A DNA stretch of 64,000 nt from an uncultured Pelagibacteraceae bacterium. Its GTDB lineage: Bacteria; Pseudomonadota; Alphaproteobacteria; Pelagibacterales; Pelagibacteraceae. Shown here one piece after another: positions 53,840 to 63,125 of this stretch. The stretch spans positions 1 through 64,000 of the forward strand of contig CACDMX010000003.1 of the NCBI GenBank assembly GCA_902554035.1. The letters run 5' to 3'. Each line of letters begins with the position of its first letter. Position 1 is the first letter of the stretch. The translations under genes and the position numbers were made by a program. The notes beneath the pieces were generated by a model. It ran no database searches, was not told the DNA's origin, and worked only from the letters and a program-made list of their open reading frames with translations.

Positions 53840-54574
53840 TCAAGCCATATACATGCCCCCATTCACATGTATTGTTTCTCCTGTAATATATGAAGCGGAA
53901 TCTGATGACAAAAAGGCAACAGTATTTGATACATCTTCGCCGGTACCAAGTTTGCTCATTGGAATTCTTGAAGTCAAGACAGCTTTAATACTCTCGACTA
54001 TTTTATCAGTCATTTTAGATTGAATAAAGCCAGGCGAGACACAATTTATTGTAATATTTTTTTTTGCATACTCAATTGCTAAACTTTTAGACATAGCTAC
54101 CATTCCTGCTTTTGATGCGGAATAGTTTGCTTGTCCTAAATTTCCAGTATGTCCAACAATAGAGGTAATATTTACAATTCTTCCATATTTATTTTTTAAC
54201 ATTTTTTTTATTGCATGTTTACATAAATAAAAAGTTGAACTTAAATTTACGTCAATTACTTTTTTCCATTCTTCATCTTTCATTCTTAGTGACAAATTAT
54301 CCATTGTGATACCAGCGTTATTAACCAAAACATCTAGTCCTACTAATTGTGAGGTTACATTTTCTATAAAATCTTCTATTTTGGAATGATCAGAAATATC
54401 AAATTTTAAAACATTAATATTAGGAAATTCTTTTTTTAAAATATCTAATCTTTCTGTATTTGTTCCTGTCGCTAACACTGTTCCATCTAAAGACAAGAAT
54501 TTTTTTACAAGTGCATTACCTATTCCACCAGTAGCACCTGTTATCAAAATTTTTTTTCCTTTAAAATTAATCAT
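53840..54574 (-). CDS. fabG: 3-oxoacyl-ACP reductase
   Basis: The 244-residue short-chain dehydrogenase has the NADP-binding TGATGGIGNALVKKF motif near residues 12-26, DVLVNNAGITMDN near 81-93, the catalytic Ser in ITSIVGHTGNLG and the YSASKAG motif (Tyr and Lys) near 150-156. It reduces 3-ketoacyl-ACP in fatty acid elongation. The start overlaps the fabD stop by eight bases. Confidence 0.95.
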   Translation of the reverse strand: MINFKGKKILITGATGGIGNALVKKFLSLDGTVLATGTNTERLDILKKEFPNINVLKFDISDHSKIEDFIENVTSQLVGLDVLVNNAGITMDNLSLRMKDEEWKKVIDVNLSSTFYLCKHAIKKMLKNKYGRIVNITSIVGHTGNLGQANYSASKAGMVAMSKSLAIEYAKKNITINCVSPGFIQSKMTDKIVESIKAVLTSRIPMSKLGTGEDVSNTVAFLSSDSASYITGETIHVNGGMYMA

Positions 54575-55499
54575 TTATTTTAACTATACTTATATCTTCT
54601 TCTTTATTTATTGCACTAACTTTTACGTTTCTATCAATTCTTTTTATAAGACCCGATAATACTTTTCCTGGTCCGATTTCTATAAAATGATTTACATCAC
54701 TATTAATCATATATAATACACTTTCTCTCCAACGTACCCTACTCTCGATTTGTTTAACCAGTAAATTTTTTAATTCAGATTTATCTTTTATTTCTGCAGC
54801 CGTAACATTTGATATCAATGTATTTTTAAAATCTTTGAAATCTAGTTTCTCAATTTCATCTTCCATTATTTTTGTAGCTTTGTTCATTAATTTACAATGA
54901 AAAGGAGCACTTACGGATAGTTTAATATTTTTAATATTTTTAGAAGTGAGATTTGTTGAAAATTTAGTTATATCCTCCATTCTACCACTTGCAACTAATT
55001 GTCCTTTCGAATTGTCATTCGCTATAAAACATTCATAGTGATCTTTATTTTCGTTTAAAATTTTTTCTATAATTTCTATATCAGAACCCAATATCGCTAA
55101 CATTCCACCCTCTCCTTTTGGAACAGCACTTTGCATTGCTATCCCTCTTGCTTTTAAAATTTTTAAGGTACTTGAAAAATCTAGTGCTTCTGCGCATGCT
55201 AAAGCCGTATACTCTCCAAGAGAATGTCCAGCAAAAAACTTGGCCTTATTTAAATCAATTTCAAACTCTTGTTTTAAAAGTTGAAAGATTGAGTATCCTA
55301 CTAAAAAAATTGCTGGTTGGGTATTTTCAGTTAAATCTATTTTTTCTTTTGGCCCCTCCAAAATTATTTTTGACAAATTAAAATTTAAAATTTCATCAGC
55401 CTCTTTATAAATTTTTTTAAAAAGTTCATATTTAGAATAAAATTCAGAAGCCATTCCAACTATTTGAGAGCCTTGACCTGGAAAAATAACAGAAAACAT
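54567..55499 (-). CDS. fabD: Malonyl-CoA:ACP transacylase
   Basis: The 310-residue enzyme has FPGQGSQIVGMASEFYSKYE near the N-terminus (residues 6-25) and the catalytic serine in FFAGHSLGEYTALACAEALD near 88-107. The VSAPFHCKLMNKATKIME segment near 194-211 carries the catalytic His. It loads malonyl groups on ACP. It is the first gene of the fabD-fabG-acpP-gmk run and diverges from rpsF over 86 bp. Confidence 0.95.
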   Translation of the reverse strand: MFSVIFPGQGSQIVGMASEFYSKYELFKKIYKEADEILNFNLSKIILEGPKEKIDLTENTQPAIFLVGYSIFQLLKQEFEIDLNKAKFFAGHSLGEYTALACAEALDFSSTLKILKARGIAMQSAVPKGEGGMLAILGSDIEIIEKILNENKDHYECFIANDNSKGQLVASGRMEDITKFSTNLTSKNIKNIKLSVSAPFHCKLMNKATKIMEDEIEKLDFKDFKNTLISNVTAAEIKDKSELKNLLVKQIESRVRWRESVLYMINSDVNHFIEIGPGKVLSGLIKRIDRNVKVSAINKEEDISIVKIND

Positions 55500-55585
55500 T
55501 TGATTATATTAAATTTTTATACACTTTTAAGTATTGTAATTAAACAATTATAATAGTATATCCTCATTTTTTATTAAAATCTGTT

Positions 55586-55933
55586 ATGAATTTATACGAA
55601 CATACAATAGTAGCAAGGCAAGATGTAAGCCCTTCTCAAATAAAGCAGCTTACTGAAAAATATTCAAAGATAGTTGAAAAAAATGATGGGGATATTGTTA
55701 AAACTGAGAATTGGGGACTGATGAATTTATCCTATGTCATAAAAAAGAACAAAAAGGGTAACTACATTCATTTTAAATTTAAAGGAAATGGGAAAATTGT
55801 AAATGAATTAGAGAAAAATGAAAGAATAGATAAAAATCTAATCAAGTATTTAACTGTAAAGGTAAAAAAATTTGATTTAGATACAAACTATTTTGAAACG
55901 AAAGAAAAAAGTATAGCTGATAAAAAGAATTAA
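55586..55933 (+). CDS. rpsF: 30S ribosomal protein S6
   Basis: The 115-residue protein starts [20 protein letters not shown], the typical S6 N-terminus, and includes [20 protein letters not shown] near residues 48-67 with the usual beta-alpha fold. It binds the central domain of 16S rRNA together with S18. It leads the rpsF-rpsR-rplI run, divergent from fabD. Confidence 0.95.
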   Translation: MNLYEHTIVARQDVSPSQIKQLTEKYSKIVEKNDGDIVKTENWGLMNLSYVIKKNKKGNYIHFKFKGNGKIVNELEKNERIDKNLIKYLTVKVKKFDLDTNYFETKEKSIADKKN

Positions 55934-55937
55934 GTTT

Positions 55938-56213
55938 ATGTTTAAGAAAAAAAGAACTCCAGGTAAAAAAAATAAACAAAACAGTTTTGCAAAACTTAGT
56001 ATTTTTCAACAAAATAAATATAAATTTAAAAAAACGTGTCCTTTATCTATTAAAGGTGCACCGGTAATTGATTATAAAAATATTAAACTATTAAAAAGAT
56101 ATGTATCAGAAAATGGTAAAATTCTACCATCAAGAATTACTAATGTAAGTCAAAAAAAACAAAGAGAGCTTTCTTTATCAATTAAGAGAGCAAGAAATTT
56201 AGCACTAATTTAA
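55938..56213 (+). CDS. rpsR: 30S ribosomal protein S18
   Basis: The 91-residue protein has the S18 core: [20 protein letters not shown] near residues 42-61 and [20 protein letters not shown] near 62-81, then [10 protein letters not shown]. The N-terminus is a basic extension of about 35 residues. It pairs with S6 on the 30S platform. Four bases separate it from rpsF, and it overlaps rplI by one base. Confidence 0.95.
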   Translation: MFKKKRTPGKKNKQNSFAKLSIFQQNKYKFKKTCPLSIKGAPVIDYKNIKLLKRYVSENGKILPSRITNVSQKKQRELSLSIKRARNLALI

Positions 56214-56668
56214 TGAAAGTAATTCTACTTGAAAACCTAAGAAAAATTGGATCAATTGGAGATGTTATTGACGTAAGAAGAGGATTTGCAAGAAACTATC
56301 TTATTGCAAATAAAAAAGCTCTTCATGCTTCTAAAGAAAATATTAAAGAAGTTGAAAAAATTAAAGCACAATTAGGAAAAAAAGATCAGGAAAAAATGAA
56401 AGGTGCTAAAAAAATATTTGAATCAATTAATAACAAAAAATTTGTAATAAAAAAACTTAGTACAGAAAATAATGAATTATATGGATCTGTTAAGCCAACA
56501 GAAATCTCAAAAATAATTTTTGAAAAAGAAAAATTGGAAATAGCTCCCTCGATGATACAACTAATAAAAGAAATTAAGTCACTTGGAAATTTTAAAGTAA
56601 GAATTGACCTTCATTCACAAATACAAGCTACAATAGATATAAAGGTAGAAGCTGAAGAAACTACCTAA
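56213..56668 (+). CDS. rplI: 50S ribosomal protein L9
   Basis: The 151-residue protein has the L9 N-terminal domain ([20 protein letters not shown] then VRRGFARNYLIANKKA), a long connecting helix (about 40-75), and the C-terminal RNA-binding domain (about 76-148). It binds 23S rRNA near the L1 side. The gene shares one base with rpsR. A 70-bp spacer, without a convincing terminator, separates it from dnaB. Confidence 0.95.
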   Translation: MKVILLENLRKIGSIGDVIDVRRGFARNYLIANKKALHASKENIKEVEKIKAQLGKKDQEKMKGAKKIFESINNKKFVIKKLSTENNELYGSVKPTEISKIIFEKEKLEIAPSMIQLIKEIKSLGNFKVRIDLHSQIQATIDIKVEAEETT

Positions 56669-56738
56669 TAATTATACAATCTTTTCCCCATTGATAATTT
56701 AATATTTTTTTTTTTATTATTTAATATAGAAATTTTAA

Positions 56739-58157
56739 ATGAATAAAAATCTTAGCTTGGTAAAAAATAATTTTGACCAACTTCCAAATAATATAGAAGC
56801 AGAACAATCTGTATTGGGTTCAATACTTCTAAACAATGAAGTTTTTGATGATATTAATACGTTGATTACTAGCGTTAATTTTTATGATCCAATGCATCAA
56901 AGAATTTTTGCTGCAATTGAAAACTTTATTTATAAAGGAATGTTAGCAAATCCTATTACTTTAAAAAATCATTTTGAAAAAGATAAAGATGATATAGATA
57001 TTCAAGAATACCTTGTAAAAATAACTAAGTTTGGATCTTCCTCGAGACAAACAATTGAATACTCTAAAATTATCTATGATATGTATGTGAGAAGAGAGTT
57101 GATTAAAATTTCTGAAAATACAATTGATAACGCTAAAGTAAACGATCTGAACATCTCTGGACAAAAAATTATTGAAAATTCTGAAAAGTTATTATTTGAT
57201 TTAGCTGAAAAAGGATCTTTAAATTCTTCTCTGGTAAAATTTGACGAAGCTTTAAAGCTTACCATCGAGATGGCTTCAAATGCGTATAAAAACGAAGAAG
57301 GTATCGTTGGAGTTCCTACTGGTCTTAGAGATCTAGATGATAGGCTTGGTGGCTTACATCAGTCTGATTTAATTATAATTGCTGGAAGACCTTCTATGGG
57401 AAAAACTGCTTTGGCAACAAATATAGCATTTAATGCAGCAAAAAAATTGCAAGATGAAAATAAAAAATCTTCAATAGCTTTTTTTTCTTTGGAAATGTCC
57501 TCGGAACAACTTTCTACACGAATCTTAGCTGAACAATCTAGAATTACATCAAATAATATTAGAAGAGGAAAAATATCAGATGAAGAATTTGATAAATTTA
57601 TTGAAACATCAAAAACTATTTCCGAACTTCCTCTATTTATAGATGAAACACCTGCAATTACTATTGCTGCTTTGAGTAATCGTGCAAGAAGAATTAAAAG
57701 GCTTTATGGGCTAGATATGATTGTTGTTGATTATATTCAGTTAATGAGAGCAACAACGAATATTAAAGATGGGAGAGTTCAAGAAATATCAGAAATAACA
57801 CAAGGATTAAAAGCTATTGCTAAAGAATTAGGAGTTCCTGTTTTAGCGTTGTCTCAACTTTCTAGGGCAGTTGAGCAAAGAGATAAAAAAGAACCTCAGT
57901 TGTCTGACCTAAGAGAGTCAGGATCAATTGAACAAGATGCTGATGTTGTAATGTTTGTCTATAGAGAGTCTTATTATTTGGAAAAACAAGAACCTAGAGC
58001 AGCTACTGTTGAACATGCAGAGTGGCAAGCTAAAATGAATGAGGTATCAAATCTAGCTGAAATTATTATTGGAAAACAAAGACACGGCCCTACAGGGAAA
58101 ATTATGCTGGAATTTGAGGCAATGTTTACTAAATTTAAAGATACTCAAACCAGCTAA
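56739..58157 (+). CDS. dnaB: Replicative DNA helicase
   Basis: The 472-residue protein has an N-terminal DnaB domain (PNNIEAEQSVLGSILLNNEV near residues 16-35) and a RecA-fold motor with Walker A IAGRPSMGKTALATNIAFNA near 214-233, MIVVDYIQLM near 327-336, and SQLSRAVEQR near 365-374. It unwinds DNA at the replication fork. It follows the ribosomal cluster as in many alphaproteobacteria. The frame has no intein. Confidence 0.96.
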   Translation: MNKNLSLVKNNFDQLPNNIEAEQSVLGSILLNNEVFDDINTLITSVNFYDPMHQRIFAAIENFIYKGMLANPITLKNHFEKDKDDIDIQEYLVKITKFGSSSRQTIEYSKIIYDMYVRRELIKISENTIDNAKVNDLNISGQKIIENSEKLLFDLAEKGSLNSSLVKFDEALKLTIEMASNAYKNEEGIVGVPTGLRDLDDRLGGLHQSDLIIIAGRPSMGKTALATNIAFNAAKKLQDENKKSSIAFFSLEMSSEQLSTRILAEQSRITSNNIRRGKISDEEFDKFIETSKTISELPLFIDETPAITIAALSNRARRIKRLYGLDMIVVDYIQLMRATTNIKDGRVQEISEITQGLKAIAKELGVPVLALSQLSRAVEQRDKKEPQLSDLRESGSIEQDADVVMFVYRESYYLEKQEPRAATVEHAEWQAKMNEVSNLAEIIIGKQRHGPTGKIMLEFEAMFTKFKDTQTS

Positions 58158-58179
58158 TATAAAATATATAGAATTGTAA

Positions 58180-60573
58180 ATGATTACAACACTATATCAA
58201 AAAAATATCATAGAAAAACCTAAGCTGATTATTTTTTTATTGATTTTTGCATTATTGGGTTTTGGGTATTTTTCTAAAGATTTTAGACTTGATGCCTCTT
58301 CCGATACTTTGTTAATTGATGGGGATCCAGATTTGAAATATCTGAGAGAAATTACTGATAGATATGGCTCAAAAGATTTTCTAGTTTTAACTTATACACC
58401 TAAAGATGGAATGACTTCCGAAAGTTCCATTAATAATTTACTAAGCTTAAAATATAAAATCCAAAGCCTTGATTGGGTTCACAATGTAATTACATTATTA
58501 GATATTCCACTTTTAAATAATTCAGAGGCACCTCTTGAAGAAAGACTTAAAAACTTTGTAACATTAAAAGATAAAGGGGTTGATAAAGAAAGAGGTTTTA
58601 ATGAAATTTTAAATAGTCCTGTATTTAGAAATTTTGTAATAAGTGAGGATGGAAACACCTCTGGTATAATAGTAAATATTAAAAAGGATGAAATAATAAA
58701 AAATATTAAAAATAAAGAAGAATTAGAAAAACATAAAGATCTTATTAAACAAAAAAACCACCAAAATATAATTGAGATAAGAGAAATAATTAAAAATTAC
58801 AGTGATGAAGCAAAAATTTTCTTAGGTGGAATACCTATGATTGCTGATGATATGATGACTTTTATTAAAAGTGATATAATTGTTTTTGGAGTTGGGGTTT
58901 TGCTATTTATTATTGGAACTCTATGGTTTGTATTTAGAAAAATTATTTGGATAATTGTTCCAATATGCAGTTGTTTTTTTTCAGTTACCATCATGACTGG
59001 TTTACTTGGACTTTTAAATTGGAAAGTAACTGTAATATCATCTAACTTTATTGCTCTTATGTTAATACTTACAATGGCTATGAATATTCACATGAGTACT
59101 CGTTTTTTGCAATTAAAAAAAAATAATCCAAAAACAAATAATTTACAGATAATTTTAATGACCACTTCAAAAATGTTTTGGCCAATCCTTTATACAGTAC
59201 TAACTACAATTTGTGCTTTTCTATCTTTAATTTTTAGTGAAATTAAACCTATTATAGATTTTGGCTGGATGATGACTTTAGGCTTAATAACATCTTTTAT
59301 TGTTACGTTTACTTTATTACCGACCTTGTTGAATTTTTTATCCTCTGAAAAAACTAATATTAAAGAACAAAATAAATCAATGATTACAGAGTTTTTAAGT
59401 AAAATTTCTATTAAGTATAATAAATTAATTTTTCTTGTTTCAGGAATTATAATTTTTCTAAGCGTTTTTGGAATTTCTCGTCTTGAAGTAGAGAATAGTT
59501 TTATAAATTACTTTGATAAAAAAACTGAAATTTATAAAGGTATGAAACTTATTGATGAAAAACTTGGTGGCACAACACCTTTAGAGGTTATTATAAAATT
59601 TCCTGTTCTGGAAAATGATGTTGTAAGTAGTGAAGAAGAAGAATTTGAGGATTGGGAAGATGATGATTATCAAAGTAATGAGAAGTATTGGTTCACAAAA
59701 GATAAAATTGATAAAATTGAAAAAGTGCATAATTATCTTGATGGTTTACCAGCAATTGGAAAAGTTTTGTCATTCTCATCAATTCTAAAAGTTGCCGAAC
59801 AATTAAATAACGATAAACCATTAGGAACTCTTGAGATGGGAGTTTTATACACCAAAATTCCAGAATCTATCAAAAAAGAAATAGTTGATCCATATATCTC
59901 CATTAAAGATAACGAAGCTAGAATTAATCTAAGAATTAAAGACTCTCAAGAAGATTTAAGAAGAAATGATTTAATTAATAAAATAAATTATGACTTAGAA
60001 AATAAATTAAATTTAAAAAAAGATGAATTTAAATTAGCTGGTGTTTTAATTCTGTTCAATAATCTTTTGCAAAGTTTGTTTAAATCACAAATATTAACCT
60101 TGGGCTTTGTGATGATTGGTATATTTTCAATGTTTATGATACTTTTTAAAAATTTTAAACTATCATTAATTGGCGTTGTACCAAACTTCATTGCTGCTTT
60201 TTTTATTTTAGGAATAATTGGATTACTTGAAATACCTCTAGACATGATGACAATAACCATTGCTGCAATCACAATTGGAATTGCAGTAGATAATAGTATT
60301 CATTATATTTATAGATTTAAAGAGGAATTTAAAGATAATTGTAATTATGAAAAAACATTAAATTTATGCCATTCAACAGTTGGTGTTGCGATCCTAAATA
60401 CTTCAATAACTATCGTTTTTGGATTTTCTATTTTAGTCTTTTCAAATTTTATACCTACAATTTATTTTGGAGTATTTACAGGAATAGCAATGTTATTAGC
60501 AATGGTTTCTGTTTTAACTTTATTGCCATCTCTAATACTATTATTCAAACCATTTGGGGTAATAAATAAATAA
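58180..60573 (+). CDS. RND superfamily (MMPL-type) exporter
   Basis: The 797-residue protein has an N-terminal transmembrane helix (about 18-36), a periplasmic loop, a first block of five helices (about 225-390), a second periplasmic loop (about 430-620) and a second block of helices (about 640-790), with GIAVDNSIHYIYRFKEEF near 705-722 as the RND proton-relay area. The second loop carries an acidic stretch at about 482-502 (SSEEEEFEDWEDDDYQ). It resembles lipid or hopanoid exporters (HpnN/MMPL type). It occupies the place between dnaB and cvpA where alr-radA often lies. Confidence 0.83.
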   Translation: MITTLYQKNIIEKPKLIIFLLIFALLGFGYFSKDFRLDASSDTLLIDGDPDLKYLREITDRYGSKDFLVLTYTPKDGMTSESSINNLLSLKYKIQSLDWVHNVITLLDIPLLNNSEAPLEERLKNFVTLKDKGVDKERGFNEILNSPVFRNFVISEDGNTSGIIVNIKKDEIIKNIKNKEELEKHKDLIKQKNHQNIIEIREIIKNYSDEAKIFLGGIPMIADDMMTFIKSDIIVFGVGVLLFIIGTLWFVFRKIIWIIVPICSCFFSVTIMTGLLGLLNWKVTVISSNFIALMLILTMAMNIHMSTRFLQLKKNNPKTNNLQIILMTTSKMFWPILYTVLTTICAFLSLIFSEIKPIIDFGWMMTLGLITSFIVTFTLLPTLLNFLSSEKTNIKEQNKSMITEFLSKISIKYNKLIFLVSGIIIFLSVFGISRLEVENSFINYFDKKTEIYKGMKLIDEKLGGTTPLEVIIKFPVLENDVVSSEEEEFEDWEDDDYQSNEKYWFTKDKIDKIEKVHNYLDGLPAIGKVLSFSSILKVAEQLNNDKPLGTLEMGVLYTKIPESIKKEIVDPYISIKDNEARINLRIKDSQEDLRRNDLINKINYDLENKLNLKKDEFKLAGVLILFNNLLQSLFKSQILTLGFVMIGIFSMFMILFKNFKLSLIGVVPNFIAAFFILGIIGLLEIPLDMMTITIAAITIGIAVDNSIHYIYRFKEEFKDNCNYEKTLNLCHSTVGVAILNTSITIVFGFSILVFSNFIPTIYFGVFTGIAMLLAMVSVLTLLPSLILLFKPFGVINK

Positions 60574-61118
60574 TGGCTGATAGTTTATTAGATTTTTATA
60601 AATCTATTTCTGGGTTCGATTTAATTTACTTAGTTATTACAGTTTGGTCTTTGATAAAATGTTCCTCTAAAGGTTTTGTTTTGAGTCTATTGTCAGCTTC
60701 AAAATGGTTGTTAGCATACGTGTTAACATTGATTCTTTTTCCTAAAATTAAACCTCACGTAAAAGATGTAATTGAAAATCAATATATATTAGACTTGGTT
60801 TTGGGTATTGGAATATTTATTATAGTTATATTTTTAATTTTAATTATAAATAAAGGTATATCAAAAACTGTAAAATATTCGGGAATCGGCAAAGTAGACA
60901 CGGTTTTTGGCTTTTTCTTTGGTTTTATACGTGCTTATATTGTTTGTGTTTGTATATTTGCAACTATTAATATCTTTTATAATTATAAAAATTGGCCATT
61001 AAATATTTCTAAATCCTATACCTTTTATTATGTCAAAAAAGGTAGTAACTATCTTATAAAAGAATTTCCAAATGAAAAAGAATACAAAAATGCTAAAGAA
61101 AAAGTTCAAGATATATGA
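60573..61118 (+). CDS. cvpA: CvpA family membrane protein
   Basis: The 181-residue protein has four hydrophobic segments (around residues 15-35, 37-56, 70-94 and 108-132) and the CvpA pattern FDLIYLVITVWSLIKCSSKG near the N-terminus with KYSGIGKVDTVFGFFFGFIR near 95-114. The family was named for colicin V production and is linked to envelope homeostasis; the mechanism is unclear. The start overlaps the RND exporter stop by one base and the end overlaps purF by 47 bases, the conserved cvpA-purF pair. Confidence 0.88.
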   Translation: MADSLLDFYKSISGFDLIYLVITVWSLIKCSSKGFVLSLLSASKWLLAYVLTLILFPKIKPHVKDVIENQYILDLVLGIGIFIIVIFLILIINKGISKTVKYSGIGKVDTVFGFFFGFIRAYIVCVCIFATINIFYNYKNWPLNISKSYTFYYVKKGSNYLIKEFPNEKEYKNAKEKVQDI

Positions 61119-62553
61119 TCCTAAAATAAAAGAAGAATGTGCAGTATTTGGAATAAGTAATAACCAAGATGCTTCAGCTTTAACAGCTCTAGGACTTCAT
61201 GCTTTACAACATAGAGGTCAAGAAGGTTGTGGTATTGTATCTTTTGATGGCAATCAATATCACTCTGAAAAAAGGTTTGGACTAGTTGGAGACAATTTCA
61301 GTAAAGAAAAAGTAATCAAAACTTTACCAGGAAATTATGCAATAGGTCATAATAGATACTCTACAACTGGAGGAACAACTTTAAGAAATATCCAGCCTTT
61401 TTTTGCTGATACGAATGCCGGAGGTATAGGTGTTGCACATAATGGTAACTTAACGAATGCAATTACCTTAAGAAAGAAAATGGTAGAGGAGGGATCAATT
61501 TTTTATACAACTTCAGATACAGAGACTATAGTTAAATTGATAGCAAGATCAAAAAGGGCAAAAACAATCGATAAAGTGATTGATGCCCTCTTCCAAATTC
61601 AAGGTGGCTATGCATTAGTAATAATGACACAAAGCACTTTAATAGGAGTCAGAGACCCTTATGGAATTAGACCTTTAGTTTTAGGAAAACTTAAAAATTC
61701 ATATGTTCTTGCCTCAGAAACCTGTGCTCTAGATATAATCGGCGCAAAATTTGTAAGGGAGGTTGAAAATGGAGAAATTGTTTGCATAGAAAATGATAAA
61801 TTGGAGAGTGTTAAACCGTTCCCTCAAAAAAAAATTAGACCATGCGTTTTTGAATATATTTATTTTTCACGACCAGACAGTATTTTAAATGGTAAGACTG
61901 CATATGAGTATAGAAAAAATTTTGGAGCAGAATTAGCAAAACAAGAAAATTTAAATGCTGATTTAGTTGTCCCTGTGCCAGACTCTGGTAATGCCGCAGC
62001 ATTAGGTTATGCGCAAGAGAAAAAAATTAATTTTGACTTAGGTTTAATAAGAAATCATTATGTTGGAAGAACTTTTATTGAGCCATCACAAAAAATTCGA
62101 AGTTTAGGAGTTAAACTAAAATTAAATGCTAATTTATCTGTTATCAAAAATAAAAAAATTATATTAGTAGACGATTCATTAGTTAGAGGTACCACTTCAT
62201 CAAAAATAGTAAAAATGCTATACGATGCTGGAGCAAAGGAAATTCATGTGAGAATAGCTAGTCCGGAGATTAAATTTCCAGATTTCTATGGTGTAGATAC
62301 TCCAACTAAAAAAGAGTTATTAGCTGCAAATAATTCAGTTGAAAAGATTTGTGAACTGATAGGTGCGAAATCATTAAAATTTTTAGATATTGATGGTCTT
62401 TATAAAGCCATGGGATTTGAAAAAAGAAATGAACTATATCCCCAACTTACTGATCATCACTTTACAGGAGACTATCCAGTTAAAATAATTGATGAATTAG
62501 GTGAAGATAAAGTAACACAATTGTCTTTATTAAGTACAGGATCAAATAATTAA
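61072..62553 (+). CDS. purF: Amidophosphoribosyltransferase
   Basis: The 493 residues have a glutaminase domain with nucleophile Cys23 after a short propeptide (DPKIKEECAVFGI), GHNRYSTTGG near residue 98, and the phosphoribosyltransferase PRPP loop IILVDDSLVRGTTSSKIV near 364-381. It starts purine synthesis from PRPP and glutamine. The start could also be the ATG at 61090. The Bacillus/alpha-type Fe-S cluster cysteines are absent: TDHH at 460-463 replaces CxxC, and Asp404 stands where a Cys is expected. It overlaps cvpA and adjoins the HD-domain gene by one base. Confidence 0.94.
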   Translation: MKKNTKMLKKKFKIYDPKIKEECAVFGISNNQDASALTALGLHALQHRGQEGCGIVSFDGNQYHSEKRFGLVGDNFSKEKVIKTLPGNYAIGHNRYSTTGGTTLRNIQPFFADTNAGGIGVAHNGNLTNAITLRKKMVEEGSIFYTTSDTETIVKLIARSKRAKTIDKVIDALFQIQGGYALVIMTQSTLIGVRDPYGIRPLVLGKLKNSYVLASETCALDIIGAKFVREVENGEIVCIENDKLESVKPFPQKKIRPCVFEYIYFSRPDSILNGKTAYEYRKNFGAELAKQENLNADLVVPVPDSGNAAALGYAQEKKINFDLGLIRNHYVGRTFIEPSQKIRSLGVKLKLNANLSVIKNKKIILVDDSLVRGTTSSKIVKMLYDAGAKEIHVRIASPEIKFPDFYGVDTPTKKELLAANNSVEKICELIGAKSLKFLDIDGLYKAMGFEKRNELYPQLTDHHFTGDYPVKIIDELGEDKVTQLSLLSTGSNN

Positions 62554-63107
62554 TGAAAAAAGTAAGTTTTACCGAAATGAAAAATGGAACTAAGGAAGAT
62601 TATCTTTTTTTAGATAAACATGAAAAAGATTTTGCAAGTCATACTGCTGATAGAATATTAAAATTTATGTCTGGCTTGACTGAAACTCTTGAAGGATACC
62701 AAGTATCAAGATTAGAACATTCTCTTCAAAGCGCAACAAGAGCTTTAAAAGCTGGAGAAGATGAAGAGATGATTGTTGCAGCATTGCTTCATGACATTGG
62801 TGACGAATTAGCGCCAATGAATCATTCAGAGTATGCGGCAGCAATACTTAAACCATATGTTTCAGAAAAAACTCATTGGATAATTGAAAAACACGGGGAA
62901 TTCCAGGCGTATTATTATGCTCACCATTTAGGAGGCAATAGAAACAAAAGAGATAAATATAAGGGTCATAAATATTATCAAGCTACAGTAGATTTTTGTG
63001 AGAATTATGATCAAGGTTCTTTTGATCCAAAATATAAATCATTGCCTTTAGAACATTTCAAACCAATGGTAAAAAGAATTTTTTCTAGAAAACCTTATTC
63101 ACAATAA
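62553..63107 (+). CDS. HD-domain protein, putative mixed-valence diiron oxygenase (PhnZ/TmpB-like)
   Basis: The 184-residue protein has the HD pattern His56 (SRLEHSLQSATRA), His80-Asp81 (AALLHDIGDELAPM), His91, and His114. The 24-residue spacing His56-His80 and the LEHSLQ and ALLHDIGD blocks resemble PhnZ, TmpB and MIOX-type HD oxygenases, which cleave C-P or C-C bonds, rather than HD phosphohydrolases. An Asp in CENYDQGSFDP (about 153) could be the last metal ligand. PhnZ's substrate-contact Glu seven residues before His56 is a Tyr here, so the substrate is unknown. The start overlaps purF by one base. Confidence 0.68.
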   Translation: MKKVSFTEMKNGTKEDYLFLDKHEKDFASHTADRILKFMSGLTETLEGYQVSRLEHSLQSATRALKAGEDEEMIVAALLHDIGDELAPMNHSEYAAAILKPYVSEKTHWIIEKHGEFQAYYYAHHLGGNRNKRDKYKGHKYYQATVDFCENYDQGSFDPKYKSLPLEHFKPMVKRIFSRKPYSQ

Positions 63108-63125
63108 TTTTTTTTAACTTTTTTT

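Noticed and set aside
55118-55381. 87-aa plus-strand ORF over fabD
   Set aside because: Antisense shadow, no domain and no ribosome site.
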